Counted from the stretch's first letter, positions 33,089 to 41,702 are shown. The stretch is DNA of 64,000 nt from Candidatus Saccharimonadota bacterium (GCA_017512095.1 JAFWHC010000001.1:1-64000), one strand, 5' to 3'. Program-made: numbers and translations. The notes: a model not told the origin generated them from the sequence alone.

Positions 33089-34606
33089 CTATTTGGCGTA
33101 TTCGACGGCGCGGGTTTCTCGAATTACGTTGACTTTGATGACGCCTGGATAGGACATTGTGGCTTCGATTTTGTTGGCGATGTCACGAGCGAGCTTCAGG
33201 GCGGTTAAATCGTCGATTTGTTTAGGTTCGACGATGACGCGGATTTCTCGGCCAGCGGAGATGGCGTAGGCCTTGTCGATGCCGGGGAAGCTGGTCGCAA
33301 TGTTTTCTAGGTCGCGCATACGTTCGGCGAAGTTTTCTGCGGAGATGTTGCGGGCGCCAGGACGAGCAGCGGAGATGGCATCGCAGATTTTGACGATGAT
33401 GGCTTCGGGCGTGGTTGGCTCGATGTCGTCGTGGTGGGCGGCGATGGCGTGGACGACGGCGTCGGGCATGCCGTATTTTTTGGCGAGTTCGGCGCCGATG
33501 TCGGCGTGCTTGCCTTCGATTTTGTGAGTGACGGCTTTGCCCATGTCGTGGAGGAGAGTGGCGGTTTTAGCGATGCGCTTGTCGGCGCCAATTTCCTCGG
33601 CGATCATGCCGGCCATGTGGGCCATTTCTATAGAGTGTAAGAGGACGTTTTGACCGTAGGACGTTCGGAATTTGAGCTCGCCGAGGAGATGGAGGATTTC
33701 TCGGGGGATGCCAACGACGCCAACTTCGCGGGCGGCGTCTTCGCCGGCGCGAACGACTTCTTTTTCGATTTCTTTTTCGCCTTTGGCGACGGCTTCTTCA
33801 ATTGAGGCGGGGTTAATGCGGCCGTCTTTCATGAGGCGTTCCAAAGCGTAACGAGCGACTTGGCGACGGATGGGGTCGAAGGAGCTCAAGACGACCATGC
33901 CCGGGGCGTCGTCGACGACGATGTCGACGCCGGTGGCGCGCTGGAGAGCCTGGATGTTGCGGCCTTCCTTGCCGATGATGCGGCCTTTCATTTCGTCGTC
34001 AGGGAGTTTGAGGGCGGTGATGGTGCGGTCGGCGGTGACTTCAGAGGACATGCGTTCCATGGCGGTCAGTAAGATGCTTTGAGCGGTCTCGTCGACGTCA
34101 TGTTTGATTTCTTTTTGTTCCTTAGCGACAAGGTTGACCAAATCTTGTTTGATGTCGTTTTCGGTCATTTTCATGAGTTTTTCGCGGGCTTCGGCTTTTG
34201 AGAGGCCGGCGATTTTTTCGAGCTTTTCGTGTTGTTTGATGCGGATGTCGCGGATTTCGTTCTTTAAATCTTCGATTTCTTTTTCGGAACGATTGAGTTT
34301 TTCGGACTTCTTTTCGAGGCTATCGAGTTTGTTGTCGAGGGCGGTTTCGCGTTCCATCAGGCGGTTTTCTGTGCGCTTCCATTCCTTGCGGCGCTCGGAT
34401 TCTTCTTGTTGAGACTTGGAAGTGATGCGGGAGGCTTCTTTTTTAGCCTCAAGGACGATGTCACCGGCTTCGTGTTTGGCCTTTCTGATGAGGTCGTCGG
34501 CCTTGTTTTTGCCACCGTTTTCTTTTTTCTTGTTGTAGGCGAAAATACCGCCAGCGCCGACGCCGAGACCGGCAACGGTAGCGATAACTATGGTTAAAAT
34601 TTCCAT
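33089..34606 (-). CDS. rny: ribonuclease Y
   Basis: 505 residues. N-terminal membrane helix (about 3-24), long coiled coil (about 35-195), KH domain (about 200-260; IGKEGRNIQALQRATGVDIVVDD) and HD domain (about 320-410; LLHSIEMAHMAGMIAEE, LLHDMGKAVTH, AHHDDIEP with metal-binding His/Asp). RNase Y starts mRNA decay at the membrane in Gram-positive-type bacteria. Length and domain order match the family. The gene stands alone between two terminator-like spacers. Confidence 0.95.
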   Translation of the reverse strand: MEILTIVIATVAGLGVGAGGIFAYNKKKENGGKNKADDLIRKAKHEAGDIVLEAKKEASRITSKSQQEESERRKEWKRTENRLMERETALDNKLDSLEKKSEKLNRSEKEIEDLKNEIRDIRIKQHEKLEKIAGLSKAEAREKLMKMTENDIKQDLVNLVAKEQKEIKHDVDETAQSILLTAMERMSSEVTADRTITALKLPDDEMKGRIIGKEGRNIQALQRATGVDIVVDDAPGMVVLSSFDPIRRQVARYALERLMKDGRINPASIEEAVAKGEKEIEKEVVRAGEDAAREVGVVGIPREILHLLGELKFRTSYGQNVLLHSIEMAHMAGMIAEEIGADKRIAKTATLLHDMGKAVTHKIEGKHADIGAELAKKYGMPDAVVHAIAAHHDDIEPTTPEAIIVKICDAISAARPGARNISAENFAERMRDLENIATSFPGIDKAYAISAGREIRVIVEPKQIDDLTALKLARDIANKIEATMSYPGVIKVNVIRETRAVEYAK

Positions 34607-34717
34607 GTGTTTCTTTCTAATTGTTTTTGTCTAGGGTTTGACTGTCCTAGGCGGGGTAAACAAATTTATCAAAATTTAATATTCCGTATCTATTGTATCA
34701 TAAAAAATAGCTGCTGG

Positions 34718-35116
34718 CTATAACGGCGAAGGAACATTCGCCTCGTTAGCTTCGTTTTTTTTGATGGTTTCTTTAAGAGAAGTATTCTCTTTTTCTAGAG
34801 TGTCGATTTTGGCGGAGGCGGAGGAGTAGGCTTTGTTGGCAGTGTCGAGTTGTTTCTTGAGTTTTTCGTTTTCGGTGTGTTCGTAGACGGCGAAGCCGGC
34901 GCCAGCGATAGCGATGACGGCGAAGAGAATGGTTAAGATGGCGAGCCAAGGAGATTTTTTCTGCTTTTCGGCGGCGGCGTTTTGGGCGGCAAGCATGGCC
35001 TGCTCGGCAGCGAGCTCGGCGCGTTTTCTAGCTTCGATTTCGGCCTTGGTTTCGGCGTAAGTGTCGCCGGTTTTGTTGGGCATTTTGGGGACGATGGGGC
35101 CGTTATTATTAAACAT
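34718..35116 (-). CDS. hypothetical single-pass coiled-coil membrane protein
   Basis: 132 residues. A charged helical N-terminus (about 20-55; KAEIEARKRAELAAEQAMLAAQ) precedes one membrane helix (about 58-82) and a coiled-coil C-terminus (about 85-125; LKKQLDTANKAYSSASAKID). No family is recognised. A minus-strand TATAAT (35123-35128) ends 6 nt before the ATG. It follows tsaB by 15 bp but has its own promoter. Confidence 0.7.
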   Translation of the reverse strand: MFNNNGPIVPKMPNKTGDTYAETKAEIEARKRAELAAEQAMLAAQNAAAEKQKKSPWLAILTILFAVIAIAGAGFAVYEHTENEKLKKQLDTANKAYSSASAKIDTLEKENTSLKETIKKNEANEANVPSPL

Positions 35117-35131
35117 GAGTTTATTATATCA

Positions 35132-35479
35132 CTATTTTTTAGGTTTGGAAATGTTGGCGGGGCGGCCGTAGTCGGGGAGGATGATTTGGTGTTCTTTTCC
35201 TTTATGGTCGTAGAGAGGGATGTGGAGTTCGTGGGCGAGAGTGTTGACGATCGAGCTGCCTATGCGGAGGCCGGTGAAAGAGCCAGGGCCGGACATGAAA
35301 GTGATTTTTTCTAAGTCTTGGAAGGTTTTGTTACGTTCTTTTAGATGGTTATTGAGCGTTTCTAGAAGCTTTTCGGCCATTTCCCTGCCGAGGTCGTCTT
35401 CGTATGTGAAAGTTTGGCCGGATTTGTCGGTGAGGGTGATTTTGGCGATAAAATCGGAAGTATCTAAATAAAGTTGCAT
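35132..35479 (-). CDS. tsaB: TsaB-like protein, N-terminal half only
   Basis: 115 residues against about 230 for E. coli TsaB. The family core is present: LYLDTSDFIAKITL at the start, LEKITFMSGPGSFTGLRIGSSIVNTLA (the G-P-G-S-F-T-G-L-R-I signature) and a short end. The second ASKHA-like subdomain is absent, and the sequence after residue 95 is polar. TsaB scaffolds TsaD in t6A synthesis and the dimer contact lies in the N-terminal part, so a functional short form is possible. It overlaps tsaE by 16 bp. Confidence 0.82.
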   Translation of the reverse strand: MQLYLDTSDFIAKITLTDKSGQTFTYEDDLGREMAEKLLETLNNHLKERNKTFQDLEKITFMSGPGSFTGLRIGSSIVNTLAHELHIPLYDHKGKEHQIILPDYGRPANISKPKK

Positions 35480-35964
35480 AGAAGTTTTTCCATGGGTTGA
35501 TTAAAAAATAGTTCACGAGAGTCGTTCATGAGAGCCTTGAAAGTAATTTTGAGATGGGCTTTAGGGAGAAGGTCGGCAACGGTGTCGGCCCATTCGAGGA
35601 TGGTGAGGGTGTGGGGGTCGGCGAGGGATTCGGCGAGGTCTTCGGCCATGAGGCCGGGGTCGTCGAGGCGGTAAAAATCGTAGTGGATGAGTGAATTTTG
35701 GGGATTTTTGCTAACAGAGGTGGCTTCTCTGGAGCTTGCGGAGATTTGCTCCGCGCTCCAATAGTAGCGTTTGGAGATGGTGAAAGAAGGGCTTGTGACG
35801 GGCTCTTTGATGCCGAGGCCCTTTGCGAGGGCGCGGGTGAAAGTGGTTTTGCCGGCGCCAACGTCGCCGACGAGTTCGAGGACGAGAGGGAGTTTTTGGG
35901 TCTTTAGAAAGGCGCCGAGCTGTTCGGCGAAAGATTCAAGTTCGATTTGGGTCGAAAAAATCAT
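35464..35964 (-). CDS. tsaE: tRNA t6A biosynthesis ATPase TsaE
   Basis: 166 residues from MIFSTQIELESFAEQLG. Walker A is GDVGAGKTTFTRALAKGLG (about 34-50); SPSFTISKRYYW, HYDFYRLDD and LEWAD are the family motifs. Between RYYW and HYDFYR there is an insert of about 20 residues (SAEQISASSREATSVSK) encoded by a palindromic DNA segment at 35730-35760. TsaE drives the TsaBDE complex that makes t6A37 on ANN-decoding tRNAs. A minus-strand TATAAT (35972-35977) lies 7 nt before the ATG, so the mRNA is leaderless. tsaB overlaps its 3' end. Confidence 0.9.
   Translation of the reverse strand: MIFSTQIELESFAEQLGAFLKTQKLPLVLELVGDVGAGKTTFTRALAKGLGIKEPVTSPSFTISKRYYWSAEQISASSREATSVSKNPQNSLIHYDFYRLDDPGLMAEDLAESLADPHTLTILEWADTVADLLPKAHLKITFKALMNDSRELFFNQPMEKLLCNFI
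35730..35760. repeat. palindromic insert inside tsaE
   Basis: TGGAGC-TT-GCGGAG, loop ATTTG, CTCCGC-GCTCCA: two nested inverted repeats. It encodes, in frame, the extra loop of TsaE. Confidence 0.6.
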
Positions 35965-36040
35965 GTGGATAATTATATCATAAACTGAGAATTTGGGGAG
36001 CATGAGAGGAATCGGACTTGGCATTTTTATCTTATGCGGG

Positions 36041-36046
36041 TATAAT
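36041..36046 (+). promoter_or_regulatory. -10 element of the 36055 gene
   Basis: TATAAT ends 8 nt before the ATG at 36055. It is back-to-back with the tsaE promoter. Confidence 0.5.
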
Positions 36047-36054
36047 GGAGGAAA

Positions 36055-37038
36055 ATGAGGAGGTTTATGGAGACTGGAAAAATTGAGTCGGAAGCAGAAG
36101 TTAATCCTTGGGGAGAGTTTGCGGAGAAGGGTTCGGAGGTGCCAGAATTTGACCCGGAGAAGGCGGAAAGAATGGCGAATCTTGTGAAGTTTACGAGGTT
36201 TTTGGAGCGAGATTTAAGCGTTAAGAAAGGGATGGTTGAGGTTGGGCCGAGAGATGAAGATAATTATAATGAGGAGGCGAGGATTGAATATGCGGACAGG
36301 TTTTATGAGGGGATGAGAGGGATGACGACGGACCTTAAGATGATGATGAAGGATTATTATCCGTCGGAGACGCTTGAAACGAGACTTCAGGAGATTACGG
36401 AAGATATTATTAAGGCGGGGGTGAACTATCGGAAGCTTGGGAAAGTATATCAGAGAGATATTACTGATATGCGACCGGAGTTTGTGGACAAGGTGCACGA
36501 AGAGGCGGTTGGGTATTATTTGTCGAAGGATTTGCATAAGCTTGACGAGAGAGCGCAAACGGTGAATGAAATTTTGCATCTTGTGCATTCGGCGGTGATG
36601 AATGATGAGGAAGTGTTGGAGAGCTTGCCGGTTATCGAGAAGAAAGTTAATGATTATGGGACGGGAGCAGTGCTGTATGGAGATGAAGAGGCTAAGAATG
36701 AGATTGCAGCGGAGATTTATCATGGGCTGACGGCTGAAGTGGGCGACAGGACGGATGTGGTTGCACTGAAGGATCGAACGCTGATGATGGTGCGGGACCG
36801 AGGGCATGCGACGACGATTGATGTGCAGAAGTGGACTGATGGGAAGATGTATGTGGGGTATTTTATTCCGAAGATTTGTAATGTGGAGATGGTGAATGCT
36901 CTTCCGGGGGTTAATAAAGTTCGAACCGCAAGGGAGACAACGACGGGGATATTTGAGGTTGAGAATGAGAGCGAAACGGCGGAGAGGGTCTTGGATTTGA
37001 TTTCTAGGATTCCGACGGATGCGGATATGGAGAGATAG
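36055..37038 (+). CDS. hypothetical cytoplasmic protein
   Basis: 327 residues, no signal peptide or membrane helix. The first 230 residues look helical and charged (EFDPEKAERMANLVKFTRFL, ETRLQEITEDIIKAGVNYRKL); the last 90 (ALKDRTLMMVRDRGHATTI, DGKMYVGYFIPKICNVEMVN) appear mixed alpha/beta. I recognise no family or catalytic motif. A second in-frame ATG at 36067 is an alternative start. The gene is transcribed away from tsaE and is followed by tRNA-Gln. Confidence 0.72.
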   Translation: MRRFMETGKIESEAEVNPWGEFAEKGSEVPEFDPEKAERMANLVKFTRFLERDLSVKKGMVEVGPRDEDNYNEEARIEYADRFYEGMRGMTTDLKMMMKDYYPSETLETRLQEITEDIIKAGVNYRKLGKVYQRDITDMRPEFVDKVHEEAVGYYLSKDLHKLDERAQTVNEILHLVHSAVMNDEEVLESLPVIEKKVNDYGTGAVLYGDEEAKNEIAAEIYHGLTAEVGDRTDVVALKDRTLMMVRDRGHATTIDVQKWTDGKMYVGYFIPKICNVEMVNALPGVNKVRTARETTTGIFEVENESETAERVLDLISRIPTDADMER

Positions 37039-37048
37039 ATGCGATTAT

Positions 37049-37077
37049 TTGACTTTTGATTGGGAAGAGTGTAGAAT
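37049..37077 (+). promoter_or_regulatory. promoter of tRNA-Gln
   Basis: TTGACT (37049-37054), 17-bp spacer, TAGAAT (37072-37077), 17 bp upstream of the mature 5' end. Confidence 0.75.
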
Positions 37078-37094
37078 AAAGAGTGTTGGTTTAT

Positions 37095-37169
37095 TGGACC
37101 GTCGCCAAGCGGTAAGGCACTGGGTTTTGGTCCCAGCATTCGCAGGTTCGAATCCTGCCGGTCCAGCCA
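37095..37169 (+). tRNA. tRNA-Gln(TTG)
   Basis: 75 nt including encoded CCA. The acceptor TGGACCG pairs with CGGTCCA, the anticodon stem CTGGG/CCCAG holds TTG, and the T-arm is GCAGGTTCGAATCCTGC. Confidence 0.96.
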
Positions 37170-37218
37170 CGATGCTAGAATCGCCGATTTGGCGGTTTTT
37201 TGTTTATCATGTTTATGT

Positions 37219-37224
37219 TATAAT
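37219..37224 (+). promoter_or_regulatory. -10 element that fixes the lipase-like start
   Basis: TATAAT overlaps an upstream in-frame ATG (37223), so that ATG cannot be the translated start. Transcription should begin near 37231, leaving AGGAGG (37233-37238) and TTG at 37244. Confidence 0.6.
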
Positions 37225-37243
37225 GGAGGAAAAGGAGGTTTGT

Positions 37244-38878
37244 TTGAGTTGTTTTAGGCGAGTGTTGTCAGGGGGGATTTTGGGGGTTTTGGCGTGCGCT
37301 TTGATTGTGATGGCGCCAGTGAGAGCGATTGAGGTGACGTATCCGTATTATGGATTTGTGGAGGACCCAGAGGAGCCTTGGGAAGACGTTTGGAGTGCGC
37401 TTGAGGAGACCGGGACGGTGGAGTATGAAGATGCTTATTTTGCCGAGGAGTCGTTTGGCGAACATCCGGAGCTTAGAGTGGTGTCGTATGCGCTGGCACT
37501 GGCGGGGTATGAGAATCTTAAAGATGGGTATACGGGAGAAAACGGAGTTGCGTATGCGAAGCTTCATAGAATGCTTGGCGATATGGGGTTTGGTGATATT
37601 AAATATTGGGATGAAAGGTCGGAAGAAGACGGACATTCGTTTGGGACGACGATAGCGAGGAAGACGATTGAGGTTGACGGGGGTGCGAGAGAGCTCGTGG
37701 TGGTGGCGCCGAGGAATTATAACTATTTGACGGAGTGGTTGTCGAATTTTAACGTGGGAGTTGCTGGGGACCATGCTGGGTTTAGCGAGTCGGCAGGGTT
37801 AGTGACGACGAGACTTGGGGAGTATTTAGACGAGCGAGGACTTTCTGATGTGAAGATTTGGATGGTGGGGTATTCGAGAGGTGGGGCGGTGATTGACCTA
37901 GCGGCGAAAACGATGAACGAAGATTTGGAGCGGTTTGGCGTGAGCGAGGGGGATTTGTATGCTTATACGTTTGGGGCGCCGAGGGCGAGCCTGACAGAAA
38001 CAAAGTATCGGAATATTCATGATGTGAAAGATGGGAATGATTTGTTGCTTGGGTATTTGTTCCCGGAAGCGTGGGGATTTTATAATACGGGCGTGTATGA
38101 AGAGATTCATGCTGCGGATTTGGATGTGACTGGGAAGACGATTGAGATGACGAATTTGCGTGATCCGGCGCAAGTGTTGATGGCGTTTATGTCGAATGAG
38201 GGCGTGGTGGTTGACGAAGGAGCGAAGAACGGTAAGGAGTTTATGGATGAGTGGCTAGCGATGGTGACGGAGGCGGGGTTGACACGGGAGTATTTTGACA
38301 CTGAAGTTAAGCCGGCGCTTTCGAAATTGATGAAAGCGTATCAGATGCGGAAGCTTGATGAGCAGAGCGAGTTTACAGGATTTATTACGAGTCAAGAGAA
38401 CGGAATGTTGGGGATGATTGCGGGGAATGGTTTTTCGGATTTGATGGCGGGGGGATATGGGGCGTCGATGGAAGAGGCGATTGCGAATTTTCCGGTTTAT
38501 AAGGACCTCAGAAAAGTTTTGGAGGGGACGGCGGAGACGGAGGATTTTGACGAGCTTGCGACGGAGCTGACGAGGTATATGGGGGTGTATAGTGACTATG
38601 AGAATAGATTTGGTGATGTTGCGGTGACGGAGGAGGAGTTTGCGACGATTCGGGAGGCGGTGCCGGAGTTGATTCGGGCGCTGGGGCCGATTTTGACGGC
38701 GGATGCGCGGGCGACGAAAGCGACGTTTGGGGAAGATTATTCGATGTATTATCTTGCGACGCTGGTTGCGAATGCGGAGCAGATGGTGGTTGGGCATATT
38801 CCGGAGAGCATTATGCCGATTTTGAAGAGCCTAGTTCAGCCGGTCGTGCCGAAGGTGCCGAACACGGGGAGAAGGTAA
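37244..38878 (+). CDS. exported alpha/beta-hydrolase (class 3 lipase-like)
   Basis: 544 residues from a TTG start with AGGAGG five bases upstream. The N-terminal hydrophobic segment (about 8-26) ends in a signal-peptide-like VRAIE. The nucleophile elbow is VGYSRGGAVIDLAAKTM (G-x-S-x-G), followed by YAYTFGAPRAS and NIHDVKDGNDLL, the pattern of fungal-type class 3 lipases, where the Asp completes the triad. A helical C-terminal half follows, and the protein ends KVPNTGRR, a sortase-like motif without the expected membrane helix. Likely an exported esterase; substrate unknown. Confidence 0.82.
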   Translation: MSCFRRVLSGGILGVLACALIVMAPVRAIEVTYPYYGFVEDPEEPWEDVWSALEETGTVEYEDAYFAEESFGEHPELRVVSYALALAGYENLKDGYTGENGVAYAKLHRMLGDMGFGDIKYWDERSEEDGHSFGTTIARKTIEVDGGARELVVVAPRNYNYLTEWLSNFNVGVAGDHAGFSESAGLVTTRLGEYLDERGLSDVKIWMVGYSRGGAVIDLAAKTMNEDLERFGVSEGDLYAYTFGAPRASLTETKYRNIHDVKDGNDLLLGYLFPEAWGFYNTGVYEEIHAADLDVTGKTIEMTNLRDPAQVLMAFMSNEGVVVDEGAKNGKEFMDEWLAMVTEAGLTREYFDTEVKPALSKLMKAYQMRKLDEQSEFTGFITSQENGMLGMIAGNGFSDLMAGGYGASMEEAIANFPVYKDLRKVLEGTAETEDFDELATELTRYMGVYSDYENRFGDVAVTEEEFATIREAVPELIRALGPILTADARATKATFGEDYSMYYLATLVANAEQMVVGHIPESIMPILKSLVQPVVPKVPNTGRR

Positions 38879-38881
38879 GGA

Positions 38882-39781
38882 CTAACGATAATCTGGGTTG
38901 AAGAGGCGGACGGTGGTGGAGATGGTTGTGGAAGTGCCGCTGCCGGGGCTGTCCCAGCAAGTGCGAATGTAGAAATCGTAGAATTCGGGGTTGGTCTCGG
39001 CGGAGGCGATACTGGTGACCCAGATGCCTTGAGACTTAGTGAGGGTGGTGTAATAAATTGAGGCGTCGTGGCCTTCGGAGTCGATTTCTTGGTCGCTGAG
39101 ACTTTCTTCGGTGTTGTGTACGCCACTAGTGGCGGTGTAGGTGTTTGTGAAGAGGAGGCGAGGGTAGGTTGGGCTTTGTTCGAACATGTTGGTGGCGCGG
39201 TTGTAGTTGACGATGATGCTGTCGCCGTTGTCGGTGCTTGGGGTACTATAGCCGACTGTGGTTGATGAGCCGGAGATGTTCATGTAGCTTCTAGCGACGA
39301 GCTCGTCGACGCGGCGGACGTTGATGATGAAGGGCTTAGCGCCGTATACGCCGGTGTCTGGGTCGGGGATGGCTTTGTTTTCTGAGTAGATTTTGCCGCA
39401 GCTGACATTGTTGTAGGTGTCGAAGAAGTGTTGTAGCCGGGGGTCGGAGGGTTTGTAACTTCTGTATTTGAGCCAGTTCCAGATAAGGCTGTAAGGCTTT
39501 TGGCGGAGGTCGTGATTGTTTTGTTCGGAGATGTAGGCGTCGTGGAGGAAGCGGAGAGCTTCGGCTTGGGCGTCGATTTCTTGGCGAGCCATGGTGATTT
39601 CCAGGGCTTTTTGGGCGTCGTAAAGACCTTTGTTCATGATGCCGATGGCACCGATGGCAACCATGCCGAAAATACCGACGGCGAACATGACTTCGACAAG
39701 AGTGTCACCCTTTAGCTGGGGCTTCTTTCGGGGAGAAGATTCGGCGAGGAAACCTAGGACTTGGTTATGGCTATTTGACAT
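38882..39781 (-). CDS. type IV prepilin-like protein
   Basis: 299 residues. The prepilin motif is GDTLVEVMFAVGIFGMVAIGA: cleavage after Gly25, Glu at +5 and a hydrophobic helix (about 29-50) of the PilV/GspI type. The leader is 25 residues, longer than usual. The exported part has a Cys pair (VSCGKIY, RTCWDSPG) and VARSYMNISGSSTT. A minus-strand TAGAAT (39788-39793) ends 6 nt before the ATG. Saccharibacteria carry type IV pili used for motility and host contact; no other pilus assembly gene is in the window. Confidence 0.8.
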   Translation of the reverse strand: MSNSHNQVLGFLAESSPRKKPQLKGDTLVEVMFAVGIFGMVAIGAIGIMNKGLYDAQKALEITMARQEIDAQAEALRFLHDAYISEQNNHDLRQKPYSLIWNWLKYRSYKPSDPRLQHFFDTYNNVSCGKIYSENKAIPDPDTGVYGAKPFIINVRRVDELVARSYMNISGSSTTVGYSTPSTDNGDSIIVNYNRATNMFEQSPTYPRLLFTNTYTATSGVHNTEESLSDQEIDSEGHDASIYYTTLTKSQGIWVTSIASAETNPEFYDFYIRTCWDSPGSGTSTTISTTVRLFNPDYR

Positions 39782-39833
39782 TTTACTATTCTATTTTAGC
39801 ACGAGCGGGAATGGTGGGCAACTTGATTTTTTA

Positions 39834-39921
39834 GCGTAAGTGTGATATAATATAAGTATATATCGCTCGGTTCGGGAGGGGAGTTCCGGATGCGAGTAGA
39901 ACTTTTAAGGAAGGTGCTAGA
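39834..39921 (+). promoter_or_regulatory. promoter and structured leader of the 39922 gene
   Basis: TATAAT lies near 39845. A leader of about 60 nt follows with a hairpin CTCG...CGAG enclosing CGG...CCG (about 39867-39897), then GGAAGGTG as SD. Confidence 0.5.
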
Positions 39922-40368
39922 ATGGAAAATCTGTATAATGTGATGTTGAATCAGTTGTATCCGAGAGCGGCTGAAGCCGGGAGATTGGCGGAGGAAGCGA
40001 CACAGATGGCTCGACAGTGTAGTGTGGACGATTCGGGAATGCAGAAGCTGATTAATGAGATTTGGAAGCGGATTAAGTTTGTGGACGAGTTTGAAGATTC
40101 GATTGCGCTGCGGCTGATTGAGATGGTGAATGATGAAGCTCCGGATCCGGATGGATATCGCGCGGAAGCGATTCGTGAATTGTTGAACATGGGGTATCGA
40201 GTTAGGGGAACTTCGAGAGAGCTGAGCAATGCTTTGAAGATGATGACGGACAAATTGAGTGGAGCACACGAGAAATGTTTGCGCGAGCGCGCACAGACGA
40301 AGTTTCAGCTTGATGAGATGGAGAGACTGTTGAGAAATGAGAGGGAGCGTCGGATGGAGCGCAGATAA
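39922..40368 (+). CDS. hypothetical helical protein
   Basis: 148 residues, almost entirely predicted helix, with heptad-like stretches (LADEAT-type EEATQMARQCS, ELSNALKMMTDKLSG) and a final Arg/Glu-rich helix (MERLLRNERERRMERR). No signal peptide or membrane helix. It has an SD (GGAAGG) and its own promoter and terminator. No family is recognised. Confidence 0.65.
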   Translation: MENLYNVMLNQLYPRAAEAGRLAEEATQMARQCSVDDSGMQKLINEIWKRIKFVDEFEDSIALRLIEMVNDEAPDPDGYRAEAIRELLNMGYRVRGTSRELSNALKMMTDKLSGAHEKCLRERAQTKFQLDEMERLLRNERERRMERR

Positions 40369-40392
40369 GATGGGATTTTAGCACTTGGTTGA

Positions 40393-40426
40393 AAAATGCC
40401 CCGACTTAGGTCGGGGCGATTTTTTG
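40393..40426. terminator. bidirectional terminator
   Basis: GCCCCGAC, loop TTAG, GTCGGGGC, then GATTTTTT; AAAAAT on the other side. It serves the helical protein and the convergent GGDEF gene. Confidence 0.85.
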
Positions 40427-40439
40427 ATTGGGGGAGGGT

Positions 40440-41702
40440 TTAGGCTTCGGAAAATTCTTGGGGTCGGACTTCTGCCTGAGTTTGGGTTTGGTTTTGGCGG
40501 AAAAGGTTCTTTTCTTCGTACATTTTGCTGTCGGCGAGGTCGATGACTTCAAGCAAGGACTTTCGTTCCCTTTTGGTGAGGTCGGGACTCATGGCAAAGA
40601 TGTCGTCTGAGGAATTGTCTTCGGCGTAGAAGATGCCGTAACCTTGAGAGATACCGTATTTGAGGTATGGCTCGTGGTTGTTGGCGTCTTGAGCCTTTGC
40701 GCGGATGAGGTTGTCGAGACGTTTGGTGAAGTTTGCGGCCACGAGGTAGGCGTCGTATTGTGGCGTTTTTTCGACGAGTTTTTCGAAGGCGCCGGGTTTT
40801 AGAATGGCGCAGAATTCGTCACCGCCGATGCGATAGCAGTAGGCGTATTTGCCGTATGCCTTGCAAATGAGGTGGGCAATGTCCCTAAGCGCGTAGTCGC
40901 CGTAACGATGACCGCGAGTGTCGTTGACTTCTTTGAAGTTGTTGACGTCGATCATGACGACGAGCGTGGTGTAGTCGATGCGTTCGAGGGCGCGTTGGTA
41001 AACTTGGCGGTTGAGCAGCTTGGTGAGCGGGTCAATGCGGAGTTTTGCCTGGGCGTAGTAGATGATTAGGAACGGCATAGACACGGACATGCAAAGGAAA
41101 TCGTAGTTGGTGGACGGCATGAGGTCGCGAAGGACGGTGCCGACGATAATAAGTGTCGTGAAGGAAAGTAGGGTGCCGACCATGACGCTTTGGTTTCTCT
41201 GTGAATTGAGGAAGATGCCGTAAACGAGCAAGCCGATTTCGACAATGAGAGCGGCGAGGAATACGGGCATAAGCGGACCGCGGTGGTAGATGTTGTTTTC
41301 GTCGATGGTGAAGACGCGCCAGCCGAAGGTGCTTATGGTGAGGATGGAAGCGATAAAGACGAGGTCGATAATCATGGCGTTATGAATTTTGGTCATTGCT
41401 GCGATTTCTGGGTCTTTTGAACTTCTTTTGTAGAAGATGTTAAAGACGAGCAGCGCCAGGACGGCGTCGAGCAGGAACTCGATAGTTTTGATTAAGTAGA
41501 GCGCCGCGGTCTCGACGTTGTGGCCTTCAAGCATGGCGAAAAGGCAGTCGATGACAATTTGTACGATCAGGGCGTAGATAAGTTTTTGGAATTTTCTAAC
41601 GACCTTGAGTTTGAAAATGTCATTTTCCCGAAGGTTGATGAGGCAACCGACGAGGAACAAAATGGAAAGACCGGCGATAGTGCAGTAATTGGACAGATTC
41701 AT
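40440..41702 (-). CDS. membrane-bound GGDEF protein (putative diguanylate cyclase)
   Basis: 420 residues. Seven membrane helices are seen in the first 230 residues, an MHYT/7TM-type sensor arrangement. The GGDEF domain (about 235-390) has DPLTKLLNRQVYQRAL, VVMIDVNNFKEVNDTRGHRYGD and the intact RIGGDEFCAIL active site, so c-di-GMP synthesis is plausible. There is no RxxD inhibitory site five residues before GGDEF. An SD (AAGGAGGGG) precedes the ATG and a minus-strand TATAAT lies about 50 nt upstream. No EAL or PilZ protein is in the window. Confidence 0.9.
   Translation of the reverse strand: MNLSNYCTIAGLSILFLVGCLINLRENDIFKLKVVRKFQKLIYALIVQIVIDCLFAMLEGHNVETAALYLIKTIEFLLDAVLALLVFNIFYKRSSKDPEIAAMTKIHNAMIIDLVFIASILTISTFGWRVFTIDENNIYHRGPLMPVFLAALIVEIGLLVYGIFLNSQRNQSVMVGTLLSFTTLIIVGTVLRDLMPSTNYDFLCMSVSMPFLIIYYAQAKLRIDPLTKLLNRQVYQRALERIDYTTLVVMIDVNNFKEVNDTRGHRYGDYALRDIAHLICKAYGKYAYCYRIGGDEFCAILKPGAFEKLVEKTPQYDAYLVAANFTKRLDNLIRAKAQDANNHEPYLKYGISQGYGIFYAEDNSSDDIFAMSPDLTKRERKSLLEVIDLADSKMYEEKNLFRQNQTQTQAEVRPQEFSEA

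Noticed and set aside
37019-37243. Longer start for the lipase-like protein running across tRNA-Gln
   Set aside because: The frame would read through the tRNA gene and its promoter; the TTG at 37244 has SD and promoter support.
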